Part shown: positions 54,689 to 63,168 of the stretch, one piece after another
Layout of the letters: each line of letters begins with the position of its first letter
Numbering within the stretch: the first letter of the stretch is position 1
From: Streptomyces cellostaticus
GTDB taxonomy: Bacteria > Actinomycetota > Actinomycetes > Streptomycetales > Streptomycetaceae
Direction of reading: 5' to 3'
Assembly (NCBI RefSeq): GCF_023630175.1
Contig: NZ_JALLIN010000019.1
Span: 62,001 to 126,000, forward strand
DNA length: 64,000 nucleotides
Position numbers and translations under genes: made by a program
The notes under the pieces: generated by a model
Database searches by the model: none
The model's input: the letters and a program-made list of their open reading frames with translations, nothing else
Told to the model about the DNA's origin: nothing

Positions 54689-55323
54689 GTGCCGTGAGCA
54701 CTCCATCCGGCCCCCGGGCAGCCGCGCCGGCGCCCCGCGAAACCGCCCCGGCGACCCCCGGCGCCGCCCCCGCACGGCGTGACGCCGAGGCCACCAGGGC
54801 GGCCATCCTCAAGGCCGCCCGCCATCTCCTCGCCCGGCACGCCCACGCCGACATCACCCTCAGGGCGGTCGCCGAACGGGCCGGGGTCAGCCCGCCGCTG
54901 ATCCTCAAGTACTTCGGCAACAAGGACGCCCTCTTCGCCCGCGTGATGTCCTTCGACTCCGACGCCGACGACCTGCTCGACGCGCCCGTGGAGGAGCTCG
55001 GCCGGCACATGGTCCGGCACGTGCTGGCCAGCCAGCGCGACCGCGGCGCCGACCCGCTGCTGCGGATCGCCTTCGCCCCCCTGCACGGCGACCACGGCGA
55101 GGTCCTGCGCGCCAACTTCCGGGCCCAGGTGACCGAACGCCTCGCCGCCCGGCTCACCGGCCCCGACCGGGGACTGCGCGCCGAGCTCGCCGTGGCGGGC
55201 CTGCTCGGCCTCGGCGTGATGTACGGCGTCGCCCGCGGTGCGCACCTGCGGGGCACCGACGTCGACGCCATCGCCGACCGGTACGGGCCCCTCGTCCAGG
55301 CACAGTTGACCCCCGGGGCCTGA
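54685..55323 (+). CDS. TetR-family regulator
   Basis: 212 residues. ATG overlaps the transporter stop. The HTH is at residues 35-80 (AAILKAARHLLARH, LRAVAERAGVSPPLILKYFGNKDALF). Unusual 30-residue Ala/Pro leader before the domain. The C-terminal ligand domain is unassigned. It likely binds the paired GGTGAA palindromes upstream of the operon. Confidence 0.92.
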   Translation: MSAVSTPSGPRAAAPAPRETAPATPGAAPARRDAEATRAAILKAARHLLARHAHADITLRAVAERAGVSPPLILKYFGNKDALFARVMSFDSDADDLLDAPVEELGRHMVRHVLASQRDRGADPLLRIAFAPLHGDHGEVLRANFRAQVTERLAARLTGPDRGLRAELAVAGLLGLGVMYGVARGAHLRGTDVDAIADRYGPLVQAQLTPGA

Positions 55324-55413
55324 CGCCTGCGGCGGCCACGGGCGCCCCGCGCCGTCCGCCACCGGAACCACCCGCTCCGGCGGTCCGGCGGGGCGGGTGA
55401 CAGACTGGACGGT

Positions 55414-56397
55414 ATGGAAGAACGCGTGATGGTCAGGTCGGGTCAGTGGGCGTCGGTCGTCGGACTCGGCACGTGGCAGCTCGGCGCGGACTGGGGCGAG
55501 GTCGACGACAGGCGGGCCCTGTCCGTCCTGGAGGCGGCGGCGGAGTCCGGCGTCACCTTCTTCGACACGGCCGACGTCTACGGCGACGGGCGCAGCGAGG
55601 GGACCATCGCCACCTTCCTGAGCGGCCGCCCCGACCTGCACGTGCTCGTGGCCACCAAGATGGGCCGCCGGGTCGAGCAGATTCCCGGGAACTACGTCCT
55701 GGACAACTTCCGCGCCTGGAACGACCGGTCCCGCCGCAACCTCGGCGTCGACCGCATCGATCTGGTGCAGCTCCACTGCCCGCCGACTCCCGTGTACTCC
55801 TCCGACGAGGTGTTCGACGCCCTGGACACCCTGGTGGCCGAGGAGCGCGTCGCGGCCTACGGCGTGAGCGTGGAGACCTGCGCCGAGGCGCTGACCGCGA
55901 TCGCCCGGCCCAACGTGGCCGCCGTGCAGATCATCCTCAACCCGTTCCGGATGAAGCCCCTCCTCGAGGTGCTCCCGGCGGCCCGGGAGGCGGGCGTCGG
56001 CATCATCGCGCGGGTGCCGCTCGCCTCCGGTCTGCTGTCCGGCCGGTACACCCGGGACACGGTCTTCGCCGCCGACGACCACCGCACCTACAACCGGCAC
56101 GGCGAGGCCTTCGACCAGGGCGAGACCTTCTCCGGCGTCGACTACGCCACCGGCGTCGAGGCGGCCGCCGAGTTCGCCGCGCTGGCCCCCGAGGGCTTCA
56201 CCCCGGCCCAGCTCGCCCTGCGCTGGATCATCGAGCAGCCCGGCGTGACCACGGTCATCCCCGGCGCCCGCACCCCGGAGCAGGCCCGCGCCAACGCGGC
56301 CGCGGCCAAGCTGCCGTCCCTGCCGGCGCGGACGCACGCCGCGATCCGCGAGCTGTACGAACGCCGTGTCGCGGACCAGGTCGAACACCGCTGGTAG
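55414..56397 (+). CDS. Aldo/keto reductase
   Basis: 327 residues. AKR barrel: VVGLGTWQLGADWG, FFDTADVYGDGRSE (Asp, Tyr), VATKMGRR (Lys), LVQLHCPP (His), and TTVIPGARTPEQARAN (NADPH). All four catalytic residues are present, unlike the AKR at 29805. Start at 55414 keeps the typical MEERV opening. Substrate unknown. Confidence 0.9.
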   Translation: MEERVMVRSGQWASVVGLGTWQLGADWGEVDDRRALSVLEAAAESGVTFFDTADVYGDGRSEGTIATFLSGRPDLHVLVATKMGRRVEQIPGNYVLDNFRAWNDRSRRNLGVDRIDLVQLHCPPTPVYSSDEVFDALDTLVAEERVAAYGVSVETCAEALTAIARPNVAAVQIILNPFRMKPLLEVLPAAREAGVGIIARVPLASGLLSGRYTRDTVFAADDHRTYNRHGEAFDQGETFSGVDYATGVEAAAEFAALAPEGFTPAQLALRWIIEQPGVTTVIPGARTPEQARANAAAAKLPSLPARTHAAIRELYERRVADQVEHRW

Positions 56398-56412
56398 GCG
56401 CGGCGGAGCCGT

Positions 56413-56444
56413 CCGTTTGAACCAATGACCACCTGGTTAAACGG
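56413..56444 (+). promoter_or_regulatory. Imperfect dyad or SigB-like promoter before a DUF6328 gene
   Basis: CCGTTTGAACCA and TGGTTAAACGG are inverted copies with one bulge. GTTT at 56415, 16 nt, GGTTAA also resembles a SigB-group promoter with one mismatch. Either reading puts control 5-40 bp before the ATG. Confidence 0.45.
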
Positions 56445-56449
56445 ATCGC

Positions 56450-56935
56450 ATGACGCAGGAGGGGCGGCGCACCGGCCGCGACGAGACCCAGGAGGAGCGG
56501 GCCGACCGGATGTGGGGTGAACTCATCCAGGAGGTACGCGTCGCCCAGACCGGAGTGCAGATCCTGTTCGGCTTCCTGCTGACCGTGGTCTTCCAGCCGA
56601 AGTACGCGACGCTGGCCCCGACCGACCAGGTCATCTACATCGTCACCGTCGTCCTGGGCGCCTGTGCGACCGGTGCCCTCATCGGACCCGTGTCCCTGCA
56701 CCGCCTGGTCTCCGGGCGGCGGGTCAAGCCGCAGGCCGTGTGCATCGCCTCCCGGCTGACCTTCGTCGGCCTCGTCCTGCTGCTGGCCACGATGACCTCG
56801 TCACTGCTGCTGATCCTGCGGGTCGCCACGCACGACGGCTACGTGCCCTACCTGGTCACCGCCGTGGTCGTCTGGTATCTGGTGTGCTGGTACGGGCTGC
56901 CCCTGTGGGCGCGCCGCCGGCACCCCGGCCGCTGA
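56450..56935 (+). CDS. DUF6328-like four-helix membrane protein
   Basis: 161 residues: charged head (ETQEERADRMWGELIQEVRVAQTG) and four helices (VQILFGFLLTVVF, IYIVTVVLGACATGALIG, FVGLVLLLATMTSSLLLI, VTAVVVWYLVCWYG). Matches the DUF6328 pattern found in actinobacteria. Function unknown, often stress-linked. Ends 4 bp from the convergent YjdF-like gene. Confidence 0.8.
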   Translation: MTQEGRRTGRDETQEERADRMWGELIQEVRVAQTGVQILFGFLLTVVFQPKYATLAPTDQVIYIVTVVLGACATGALIGPVSLHRLVSGRRVKPQAVCIASRLTFVGLVLLLATMTSSLLLILRVATHDGYVPYLVTAVVVWYLVCWYGLPLWARRRHPGR

Positions 56936-56939
56936 CCGC

Positions 56940-57593
56940 TCAGCCGGTGGTGCGGGCCGCCAGGTCCGCCAGTTGGCGGTCGTGCGCCCCGCTGAGCAGC
57001 GACAGCGACAGCACCGCCCCGATCAGGGCGCAGAACATGTCCCACTGGGTGTCCCAGACATCGCCCTGGGTGGCGAGGAACGCGTCCGCGCCGTGCCCGC
57101 CGATCTCTGCGGCCGCCCACTCCAGCAGCTCGAAGCAGGCGCTGAAGGCGAGACAGGCGCACACGGTGAGCGGGGCCAGCCAGCGGCTGCCGCGCAGCGG
57201 CGAGGTGCGGACGAGCAGTTCACGTACCAGGACGGCCGGGACGAAGCCCTGCATCAGGTGACCGAAACGGTCGTAGGGGTTGCGGGAGAGGCCGAAGCCG
57301 TCCCGGACCCAGTCGCCCGGCGGCACCTGCGCGTACGTGTAGTGGCCGCCGAGGGCGAGCACCAGCGCGTGGGCGGTGAGCAGCCCGCACAGCAGCCCGG
57401 TCAGCGGGAAGTGCCTCCAGAGCAGCACCACCAGTGGCAGCCCGGCCAGCGCCCAGAACGTCTCCAGGAACCAGGTGGTGCGGTCGGACACGCCCCACGC
57501 CGACACGGCGAGGCCCACGGCCACCACACCGGCGAACAGGGCGGGCGGAACACGGCGTGACGTGGAAGGCGGGGCGGTGCGCACTGCGGTCAT
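56940..57593 (-). CDS. DUF2238 (YjdF-like) membrane protein
   Basis: 217 residues from the ATG at 57593 with AAGGAG upstream. Six hydrophobic segments; family motif GHYTYAQVPPGDWVRD, then NPYDRFGHLMQGFVPAVLVRE in two pieces, and CFELLEWAAAEIGG with GDVWDTQWDMF. Polytopic protein of unknown role, conserved across bacteria. Confidence 0.88.
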   Translation of the reverse strand: MTAVRTAPPSTSRRVPPALFAGVVAVGLAVSAWGVSDRTTWFLETFWALAGLPLVVLLWRHFPLTGLLCGLLTAHALVLALGGHYTYAQVPPGDWVRDGFGLSRNPYDRFGHLMQGFVPAVLVRELLVRTSPLRGSRWLAPLTVCACLAFSACFELLEWAAAEIGGHGADAFLATQGDVWDTQWDMFCALIGAVLSLSLLSGAHDRQLADLAARTTG

Positions 57594-57773
57594 GGCGGGG
57601 CTCCTTGCCGGCGCGGTCGTGGCGGTCGAGGGAGCCCCATCCTGCGGCCGGCGGACCGGCGCTGACATGAGTACGGCTACTCAGGGCGCCCCGGTCCGTG
57701 ACTCGGCCGGCGGCCGGCCGCCCGCCGGGCCGGCGATCCCACCCCGACGGGCCTGCGCTCAGCCGGTGGGCGC

Positions 57774-58199
57774 TCAGCCGGTGGAGAGGATCTCCGCCAG
57801 CAACTCGTCCACCTGGACCTCCTCCTGCCCGGGCGGGACCAGTTCGCGGGTCTCGTGCAGGAAGGCGGCGATCGCGGGCGACCAGGCGTACACCACCGCG
57901 TGGTGGCGTCCGCCGTCGGCCCGGTAGTCGCCGAGGAACTCCATGCGCAGCTCCCGCCACCGTCCGGCGGAGACCGGACGCAGCCTGACGTCACCGACAC
58001 CGACCGGCCCGGTCAGCCCGTCGGCGAGCATCTCCCGGTCCAGCCGCCACCGGGCGAGCACCCGGCCGTCGTGGCCGAACGCGGCGGTGACGGCGAACGG
58101 GTCCTCGGCGTCGTAGCTCAGATGGGCGAGCACCGGACACCGGGCGGTGCCCTCCGCCTGGAGCTGCACCACCAGCGTCTTGTGCACGAAGCGGTTCAC
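57774..58199 (-). CDS. SsgA-like sporulation and cell division protein (SALP)
   Basis: 141 residues, GTG at 58199 with GGAGG 6 nt upstream, giving the usual length; an upstream ATG at 58277 would add 26 unconserved residues. Family pattern: LSYDAEDPFAVTAAFGHDGRVL, WRLDREMLADGLTGPVGVGDVRLRP in pieces, LRMEFL and AFLHETRELVPPGQE. SALPs steer septum placement and peptidoglycan work during sporulation of Streptomyces. Which member (SsgB-G) it is cannot be said. Confidence 0.9.
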   Translation of the reverse strand: MNRFVHKTLVVQLQAEGTARCPVLAHLSYDAEDPFAVTAAFGHDGRVLARWRLDREMLADGLTGPVGVGDVRLRPVSAGRWRELRMEFLGDYRADGGRHHAVVYAWSPAIAAFLHETRELVPPGQEEVQVDELLAEILSTG

Positions 58200-58372
58200 C
58201 AGGGTCCTCCGGAAGCAATCGGCGTAGGGACCTCTAGTACCCCGTACGGGCTCGAAATGCTCATCCGCCCGGCTCAATCCGGACCGTCGCCGTCTCGGCC
58301 GTCGCGGGTCGTCCGATGTGTCCCGTACGGCATGGTTCCCGGGCCGCCGGCGCGACGTCGGCCGGCGCGCGG

Positions 58373-59965
58373 TCAGTCCCGCGGCTCACGGAAGGTCCGC
58401 AGGAAGGTTTTCAGGGCGATCGTGGCGTCGGCGTCACCCCAGTCCGCGGCCGGTGTGGTGTAGCGCAGGGAGAAGCTGCGCCCGCCGCCCAGGAGGAAGC
58501 CCCGGCCGAGGGTGTGGGTCCGGGCGGCGCCGGAACCGGCGACCCATTCCAGATCGGCGGCCCGGTGGGTCCGGTAGGTGAGGGCCCGCACGGTGCCGAT
58601 CCGGTGGTAGCCGGGAAGCCGGGCCAGCGAGGGTTCCACCTCGTCGCGCCAGACGGCCACCGGGTCCGGGCCGACGCGCTCGCTGTAGGTGACGGCGAGC
58701 GTGGGGGACGCGCCGCCGGTGCCGAAGGTGACGCGGTAGGCGTGGTCGGCCGTCGAGGTGGCCAGCCGCCTCCAGTCTGCGGGCAGTGCCACGGAGAAAC
58801 CCTCCGGAGCGGTGTAGCGCCGGTATCCGGCCGGCAGCGCGGGTGAACCGGTCGGCCCGGGGCTCGCCCCGGTGCCGCCGTCGCCGGTGCCGCCGTCGCC
58901 GGTGCCACCGTCGCCGGTGCCGGCGGGGGGCGGGGCCGCCGTGGCGGTGGTCCGGGACGGGGCGGCCCCGGTGGAGGTGCCCGGCAGCCGGTGGGTCACG
59001 GCCAGCACGGTGGCCGCGACGGTCACGGCGGTCAGGGCGGTCCCGGCCGTGAGCAGCCGCCTGCCCGGGGTCCGCGCGATCTGCCGGACCGCCGCGTACG
59101 CCGCGCCGAGCCGCGGCGTGGGCGCGGTGCACCGGTCCGCGGCTGAGTCCTCGTCGAGGGCCCGGACCAGGGCGTCCCGGACGACGCCCCGGGTCAGCCG
59201 CTCACGGGAGTTCTTGCGCAGCAGGCCCTGGACGGCCGGGGTCAGCGGGCCGGTGCGCAGCGGGGTGCGCAGGGGCAGCCGGTCCACGGCCCGCAGGGTG
59301 GCGTCGGTCCTGCCGCGGTCGCGGAACGGCGGGCGCCCCTCGACGGTCGTGTAGAGGATCGCGCCGAGCGCCCACAGGTCGGCGGCCGGTCCGACGCGTT
59401 CGTCGCGGGCCTGTTCCGGTGAGGCGTACGACGGTGCCGTCAGCCGCGGGGCCAGCGTGGTGCCCGCCAGCCCGAACCCGGCCACCAGGACCGGTCCGCC
59501 GTCGCGGACGAAGATCTGGCCGGGGCTCAGCTCGCCGTGGGTGATGCCCTCGTCGTGAGCGGCCTGCAGCACGTCGAGGACCTCCAGGCCCAGCCGTGCC
59601 GCCCGGACCGGGTGCCACGGGCCCTCCCGGTCCAGGAGTTCGCCGAGCGGCGTGCCCTCGATCCGGTCCGTGACCGTCCACAGGGCACCCTCCTCCACGA
59701 CGGCGTCGACCACCGGGGCCACCCGCCCGGGGCACAGCAGCCGCATGATCTCGGAGGTCCGCGTCACCCGGGTCGTGGCACGCCGTACCGTGTCCGCGTC
59801 GGTGGTCTCCGGCAGCTCGGTCCGCGTCATCGTGCGGGGCCGGCCGGACGTCACGTCCTCGGCGTGCCACCACAGCCGGTTCGTCTCGCGGGCGTACACC
59901 TCGAGCAGCCGGTACCGCCCCGCCACCGGCCCGTGTGCGGAGACGTGCGCCTTGACCATGGTCAT
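58373..59965 (-). CDS. Membrane Ser/Thr kinase homologue, probable pseudokinase
   Basis: 530 residues (M1; a second ATG at 59959 fits GAGGG better). Residues 1-270 have the Hanks kinase fold, but each catalytic element is lost: no Gly loop, no VAIK Lys, HGE (143-145) in place of HRD, GFG (163-165) in place of DFG; SPEQ and the helical C-lobe (DLWALGAILYT) remain. Helix 305-323, a GTGDG repeat linker, then an extracellular domain (residues 378-525, LPADWRRLA, RTHTLGRGFLLGG). Likely a signal scaffold rather than an active kinase. Confidence 0.88.
   Translation of the reverse strand: MTMVKAHVSAHGPVAGRYRLLEVYARETNRLWWHAEDVTSGRPRTMTRTELPETTDADTVRRATTRVTRTSEIMRLLCPGRVAPVVDAVVEEGALWTVTDRIEGTPLGELLDREGPWHPVRAARLGLEVLDVLQAAHDEGITHGELSPGQIFVRDGGPVLVAGFGLAGTTLAPRLTAPSYASPEQARDERVGPAADLWALGAILYTTVEGRPPFRDRGRTDATLRAVDRLPLRTPLRTGPLTPAVQGLLRKNSRERLTRGVVRDALVRALDEDSAADRCTAPTPRLGAAYAAVRQIARTPGRRLLTAGTALTAVTVAATVLAVTHRLPGTSTGAAPSRTTATAAPPPAGTGDGGTGDGGTGDGGTGASPGPTGSPALPAGYRRYTAPEGFSVALPADWRRLATSTADHAYRVTFGTGGASPTLAVTYSERVGPDPVAVWRDEVEPSLARLPGYHRIGTVRALTYRTHRAADLEWVAGSGAARTHTLGRGFLLGGGRSFSLRYTTPAADWGDADATIALKTFLRTFREPRD
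58871..58915 (-). repeat. Three tandem 15-bp repeats within the pseudokinase gene
   Basis: Unit ggtgccgccgtcgcc occurs twice exactly and once with one change. On the coding strand it gives GTGDG copies in the linker after the membrane helix. Copy number is likely to vary among strains. Confidence 0.85.
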
Positions 59966-60142
59966 CCCTCGCTGAGACCCCTGACTGGACTTGCCCAGAG
60001 GTACGCGGGGTGCGTCGGGGTGCGTTCAAAGGATCCGCGACTCCGGCCCGGTTCCTGCCTTTTATTCAGCGCGGCAACCGGCCGGCGGGTTTGCGAAGTC
60101 GGCGCAGGGCCGGGCATCCACCTGAGGGTTACCGACGGTAGG

Positions 60143-60175
60143 CGCCCGGCCGGACAGCGCTTCCCCGGCCGGGCG
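60143..60175 (-). terminator. Terminator of the dehydratase gene
   Basis: CGCCCGGCCGG and CCGGCCGGGCG, perfect 11-bp arms with an 11-nt loop, 30 bp past the dehydratase stop on its strand. Confidence 0.6.
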
Positions 60176-60204
60176 GTGCGCCCTCCCGGGCCCTGGCGTC
60201 GCGT

Positions 60205-61182
60205 TCAGAGCAGCCCGAACCGGTCCGCCCAGCCGAGGAGTTCCCCCGGTGCCGCGTTGCCCCCGCACACCACGAGCCCGAGCCGGGCTCCGCCGCCCAC
60301 GCGGGCCAGCACCCGGCGCGCCGCGGGCAGCAGGCAGCCGGCGGCCGGTTCGGTCCACAGCTTGGCCCGCTCGGCGAGGTCCAGACAGCCCCGCACCGCC
60401 TCCCGGTCGGGGACCACGAGGACCTCCTCGACCAGTGCCGACACATGGTCGTACGTAAGCTGAGACACGGCGGGCGCGCTCAGCGTGGTGACGATCGAGG
60501 AGACCGGCATCTGCCGGGGGCCGCCCGCCCGGAGCGCACCGGACATGGCCTCGGCGCCCTCCGTCTCCACGCCCCACACCCGCACCCCCGGGCAGCGGGC
60601 CCGCAGCGCGGCCGCCACTCCGGCGATCAGACCGCCGCCGCCCACGCTGACCAGGACGTCCGTCGGCCCGTCGGGACCCGCCGTGTCCTCGGCCAGTTCC
60701 AGACCCACGGTGCCCTGACCGGCGATCACGACCGGATCGTCGAACGGGTGGACCAGGGTCAGCCCCTCGTCCCGCAGGTCCATCACGAGAGCGAAGGCGC
60801 TGTCCATGCCGTCGGTCAGCCGCACCGACGCCCCGGCGGCCTCCGCCAGCCCGACGGACCGGGCGGGTGCGGTGCGCGGCATGACCACGGTCGCCTTCAC
60901 GCCCAGGGCCGCCGCCATCTCCGCGACCGCGATGCCGTGGTTGCCGCCGCTGACGGCCACCACACCGGCGGCGCGCTCGGCCCCGCTCAGCGACAGCAGC
61001 TTGGCCGTCGCGCCGCGCGCCTTGAACGACCCGGTGCGCTGCAGCAGTTCGAGCTTCGCGGTGACGGGGACGCCGAGCAGTTCCGTGAGTCCGGGGCTCG
61101 GTACGGTCGGCGTCCGTACCACGTGGCCGGCGATCCGCCGCGCGGCGGCTTCGACGTCAGGGAGGCCGATCAGGCTGGTCAA
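60205..61182 (-). CDS. PLP-dependent threonine/serine dehydratase-like enzyme
   Basis: 325 residues. Fold type II PLP enzyme: LELLQRTGSFKARGA with the Schiff-base Lys, SGGNHGIAVA, the SVGGGGLIAGVAAAL phosphate loop, and VVCGGNA at the C-terminus. Serine/threonine dehydratase or racemase subgroup, without the regulatory ACT domain, so a catabolic enzyme. ATG behind GGTGAACG. Last gene of normal composition before the low-GC segment. Confidence 0.9.
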   Translation of the reverse strand: MTSLIGLPDVEAAARRIAGHVVRTPTVPSPGLTELLGVPVTAKLELLQRTGSFKARGATAKLLSLSGAERAAGVVAVSGGNHGIAVAEMAAALGVKATVVMPRTAPARSVGLAEAAGASVRLTDGMDSAFALVMDLRDEGLTLVHPFDDPVVIAGQGTVGLELAEDTAGPDGPTDVLVSVGGGGLIAGVAAALRARCPGVRVWGVETEGAEAMSGALRAGGPRQMPVSSIVTTLSAPAVSQLTYDHVSALVEEVLVVPDREAVRGCLDLAERAKLWTEPAAGCLLPAARRVLARVGGGARLGLVVCGGNAAPGELLGWADRFGLL

Positions 61183-61666
61183 GGTCGTTCACCTTCCCGG
61201 CGCGGGACGGAAGCCGCGCCGTCGGCACCCTGACCCGCGGACACCCGCGAGGTCAACTCCTCCGGAGGCCGCGGTCCACCGGGTGGTCCAGCAGGCCGAG
61301 CAGTACTGCGGCGGCGCCCGGGCGGCGGGAGCCCGCGGACCGGTTCCCGGGCGACGGCCGTGCGCGCGCGGGCCCCTGCCGGCGCCGCCGTCCGGCCACC
61401 CGCGTCCTCGACCAGCGCGGCCACCTGCTCCGGCGTCCCGCGGCACCAGCCCGGAGTACCTCAGGCTCGCCTTCGGGACCCGGCAGCAGGCAGCCCTCGT
61501 GCCGGACGGGCGCCCTGCTCCCGAAGGGCCGCCTGCAGCCGGGCGATGTTTTGGCGTCCTCTGGGCGGCGTGTTCGTCCCGGGACCCGGACCGGCATCAT
61601 CCGCTTGAGTTCGATCTGAGCACGGGGGCTGATAGTCAGGCACCGCAGTGTCCTGGGTCTGCTTCC
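61183..61666. other. Intergenic region with possible decayed gene
   Basis: 484 bp without an intact gene. On the minus strand, short stretches in two frames read like parts of one protein (EEQVAALVEDAGGR-like in one frame, RHEGCLLPGPEGEPEVLRAG in another), suggesting frameshifted remains, but I cannot name the family. It marks the change from high to lower GC. No tRNA or attachment repeat is visible. Confidence 0.35.
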
Positions 61667-63148
61667 CTACAGCTCACCGAGCCTGGTAACGCGTCCTTCT
61701 GGCGGCGAGGCCAGCAGCAGTTGTGAAACCTGTTTCCTGTCGTGGCTTGTCACCGTCACCCGGTACAGGCCAGGCCTGTCGAGTCGGAATGTGGCTGTCA
61801 GTTGCCGGTTGCGCAGGAAGAGCCGTGGTGTCACACGTGCCGTGCCCTCCAGGGCGACGATGTCGCAGCTGACACCGGATGGCGATGCGCTACCGCTGAT
61901 GTCGAGCGTGCATGGTGTGCCGACTTCGACGAGGTCGGGTGTGCTCAAGCCGCAGCCGGCTCCGCCCATGGGCGGCCCGAGGTGATTGTCACGTCGCACG
62001 AGTTCTTCGATGGTCCGCCGGGCGGAGCGGTCGGCGGCCACGGCGCCGTGCTGCAGCGGCAGCGGCGTGGTAGGAGAGTCGAGGGTGGCTGCCTCAGTGG
62101 AAACGGTGCCATCACCTTGGCAGTCGAATGTAGCGATATGTCCGTTGTTGTCACGGATGAAGGTGTGATCACTGTGACGGCGTGCAGTGTGGCAATGAGC
62201 GTGGACCATGCCGTCCTTGATGGACAGGCTTTGTGCGGTCTCCTGGCTCGTGCCGATGATCGCATGGTGGCCGGGCAGTCCGACGACGGAGCGTTTTGCG
62301 GCGTGATCGATGCTGCGGCGGGCGAGGTCGATGTCTCCACCGATGGTGCTGACGTCCTCTGGTGTGAGACGGCGCGCCTCGCTGCCGTCGAGTACGCACG
62401 CGTACAGCGGGAGCAGATCGTGCAGCCCAGGCATGGTGGCGCAGAGGTTCTGCAGTTTGCGGTGAGGGAGCGGGACGGGGGTGCCGCGGCCGCTGTTGAG
62501 GATGGATACGGCCTTGACGGCTCCGTAGAAGGGGGTGCCCAGGGTGATGACACCACGGGTGTCGCAGGCCAGGTCGGTGTCGTACAAGGGGTTGAGAGCA
62601 TCCTGGGTGACCAGACCGCCCATCGAGTGGGCGACGAACACCAGTCGCGCGGGTGTTTCGTCACGACGAAGGCGGCGCGCTGCGTCGTGCGCGGGATGGC
62701 TGCGCCATGCGGTGAGGTGCCTGCGAGCGGCAGCGGCGAGACGCCGGCCGTTGTGGGTCACGCTGAGCCGCCAGTCGTAGGCGAACTCCAAGATGGCGGC
62801 CTTGTCCGGCACGCAGGTCTGCAGCGCAGCGACGAGATCGGAGTACGGCTCGAAACCACGCAGGTGCGGGGTCCAGGCCGAGTGCTTCAGCAGCTGCGTG
62901 GCCTTGACCCGCCCAGTGCGGCCTTCGAGCTCGTCCTCGGTCATGCGCAGCGCAGACAGCCCGCTCTGGCTGGTCCAGGCCTCGAGGAGCCAGCGAGCGC
63001 CTGACAGTCCCCACAGGATTTTGCCGGTTGCGGCATCGCGGAGTTCGCTCCCCATGATCCCTGGCACGACGACGAGCGCGTCCTGAGTGACGTCTCTGGC
63101 CGCCGCCAAGCGCTCGAGGTTTCCCTTTTGGGCGATGTGGTGGTTCAT
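61667..63148 (-). CDS. LCAT-like lipase/acyltransferase (cytosolic alpha/beta hydrolase)
   Basis: 493 residues from the ATG at 63148. LCAT-family pattern: VVVPGIMGSEL (residues 27-37), EFAYDWRLS, VAHSMGGLV (Ser175 nucleophile), GVITLGTPFYGAV, and GDGTVSTEAATL for the acid. A C-terminal strand-rich segment from about residue 400 (CTLDISGSASPSG) may be an immunoglobulin-like domain. No signal peptide, so it acts inside the cell. Family members hydrolyse or transfer acyl chains of phospholipids. GC and codon use are clearly below those of the flanking chromosome. It is divergent from the caspase-like gene with 20 bp between start codons, so one control region serves both. Confidence 0.85.
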   Translation of the reverse strand: MNHHIAQKGNLERLAAARDVTQDALVVVPGIMGSELRDAATGKILWGLSGARWLLEAWTSQSGLSALRMTEDELEGRTGRVKATQLLKHSAWTPHLRGFEPYSDLVAALQTCVPDKAAILEFAYDWRLSVTHNGRRLAAAARRHLTAWRSHPAHDAARRLRRDETPARLVFVAHSMGGLVTQDALNPLYDTDLACDTRGVITLGTPFYGAVKAVSILNSGRGTPVPLPHRKLQNLCATMPGLHDLLPLYACVLDGSEARRLTPEDVSTIGGDIDLARRSIDHAAKRSVVGLPGHHAIIGTSQETAQSLSIKDGMVHAHCHTARRHSDHTFIRDNNGHIATFDCQGDGTVSTEAATLDSPTTPLPLQHGAVAADRSARRTIEELVRRDNHLGPPMGGAGCGLSTPDLVEVGTPCTLDISGSASPSGVSCDIVALEGTARVTPRLFLRNRQLTATFRLDRPGLYRVTVTSHDRKQVSQLLLASPPEGRVTRLGEL

Positions 63149-63168
63149 GCGCGTGAACAATAGGGAGC

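Noticed and set aside
58871..58915. Tandem repeats as a possible CRISPR-like array
   Set aside because: Three 15-bp units without spacers, in frame inside a coding linker.
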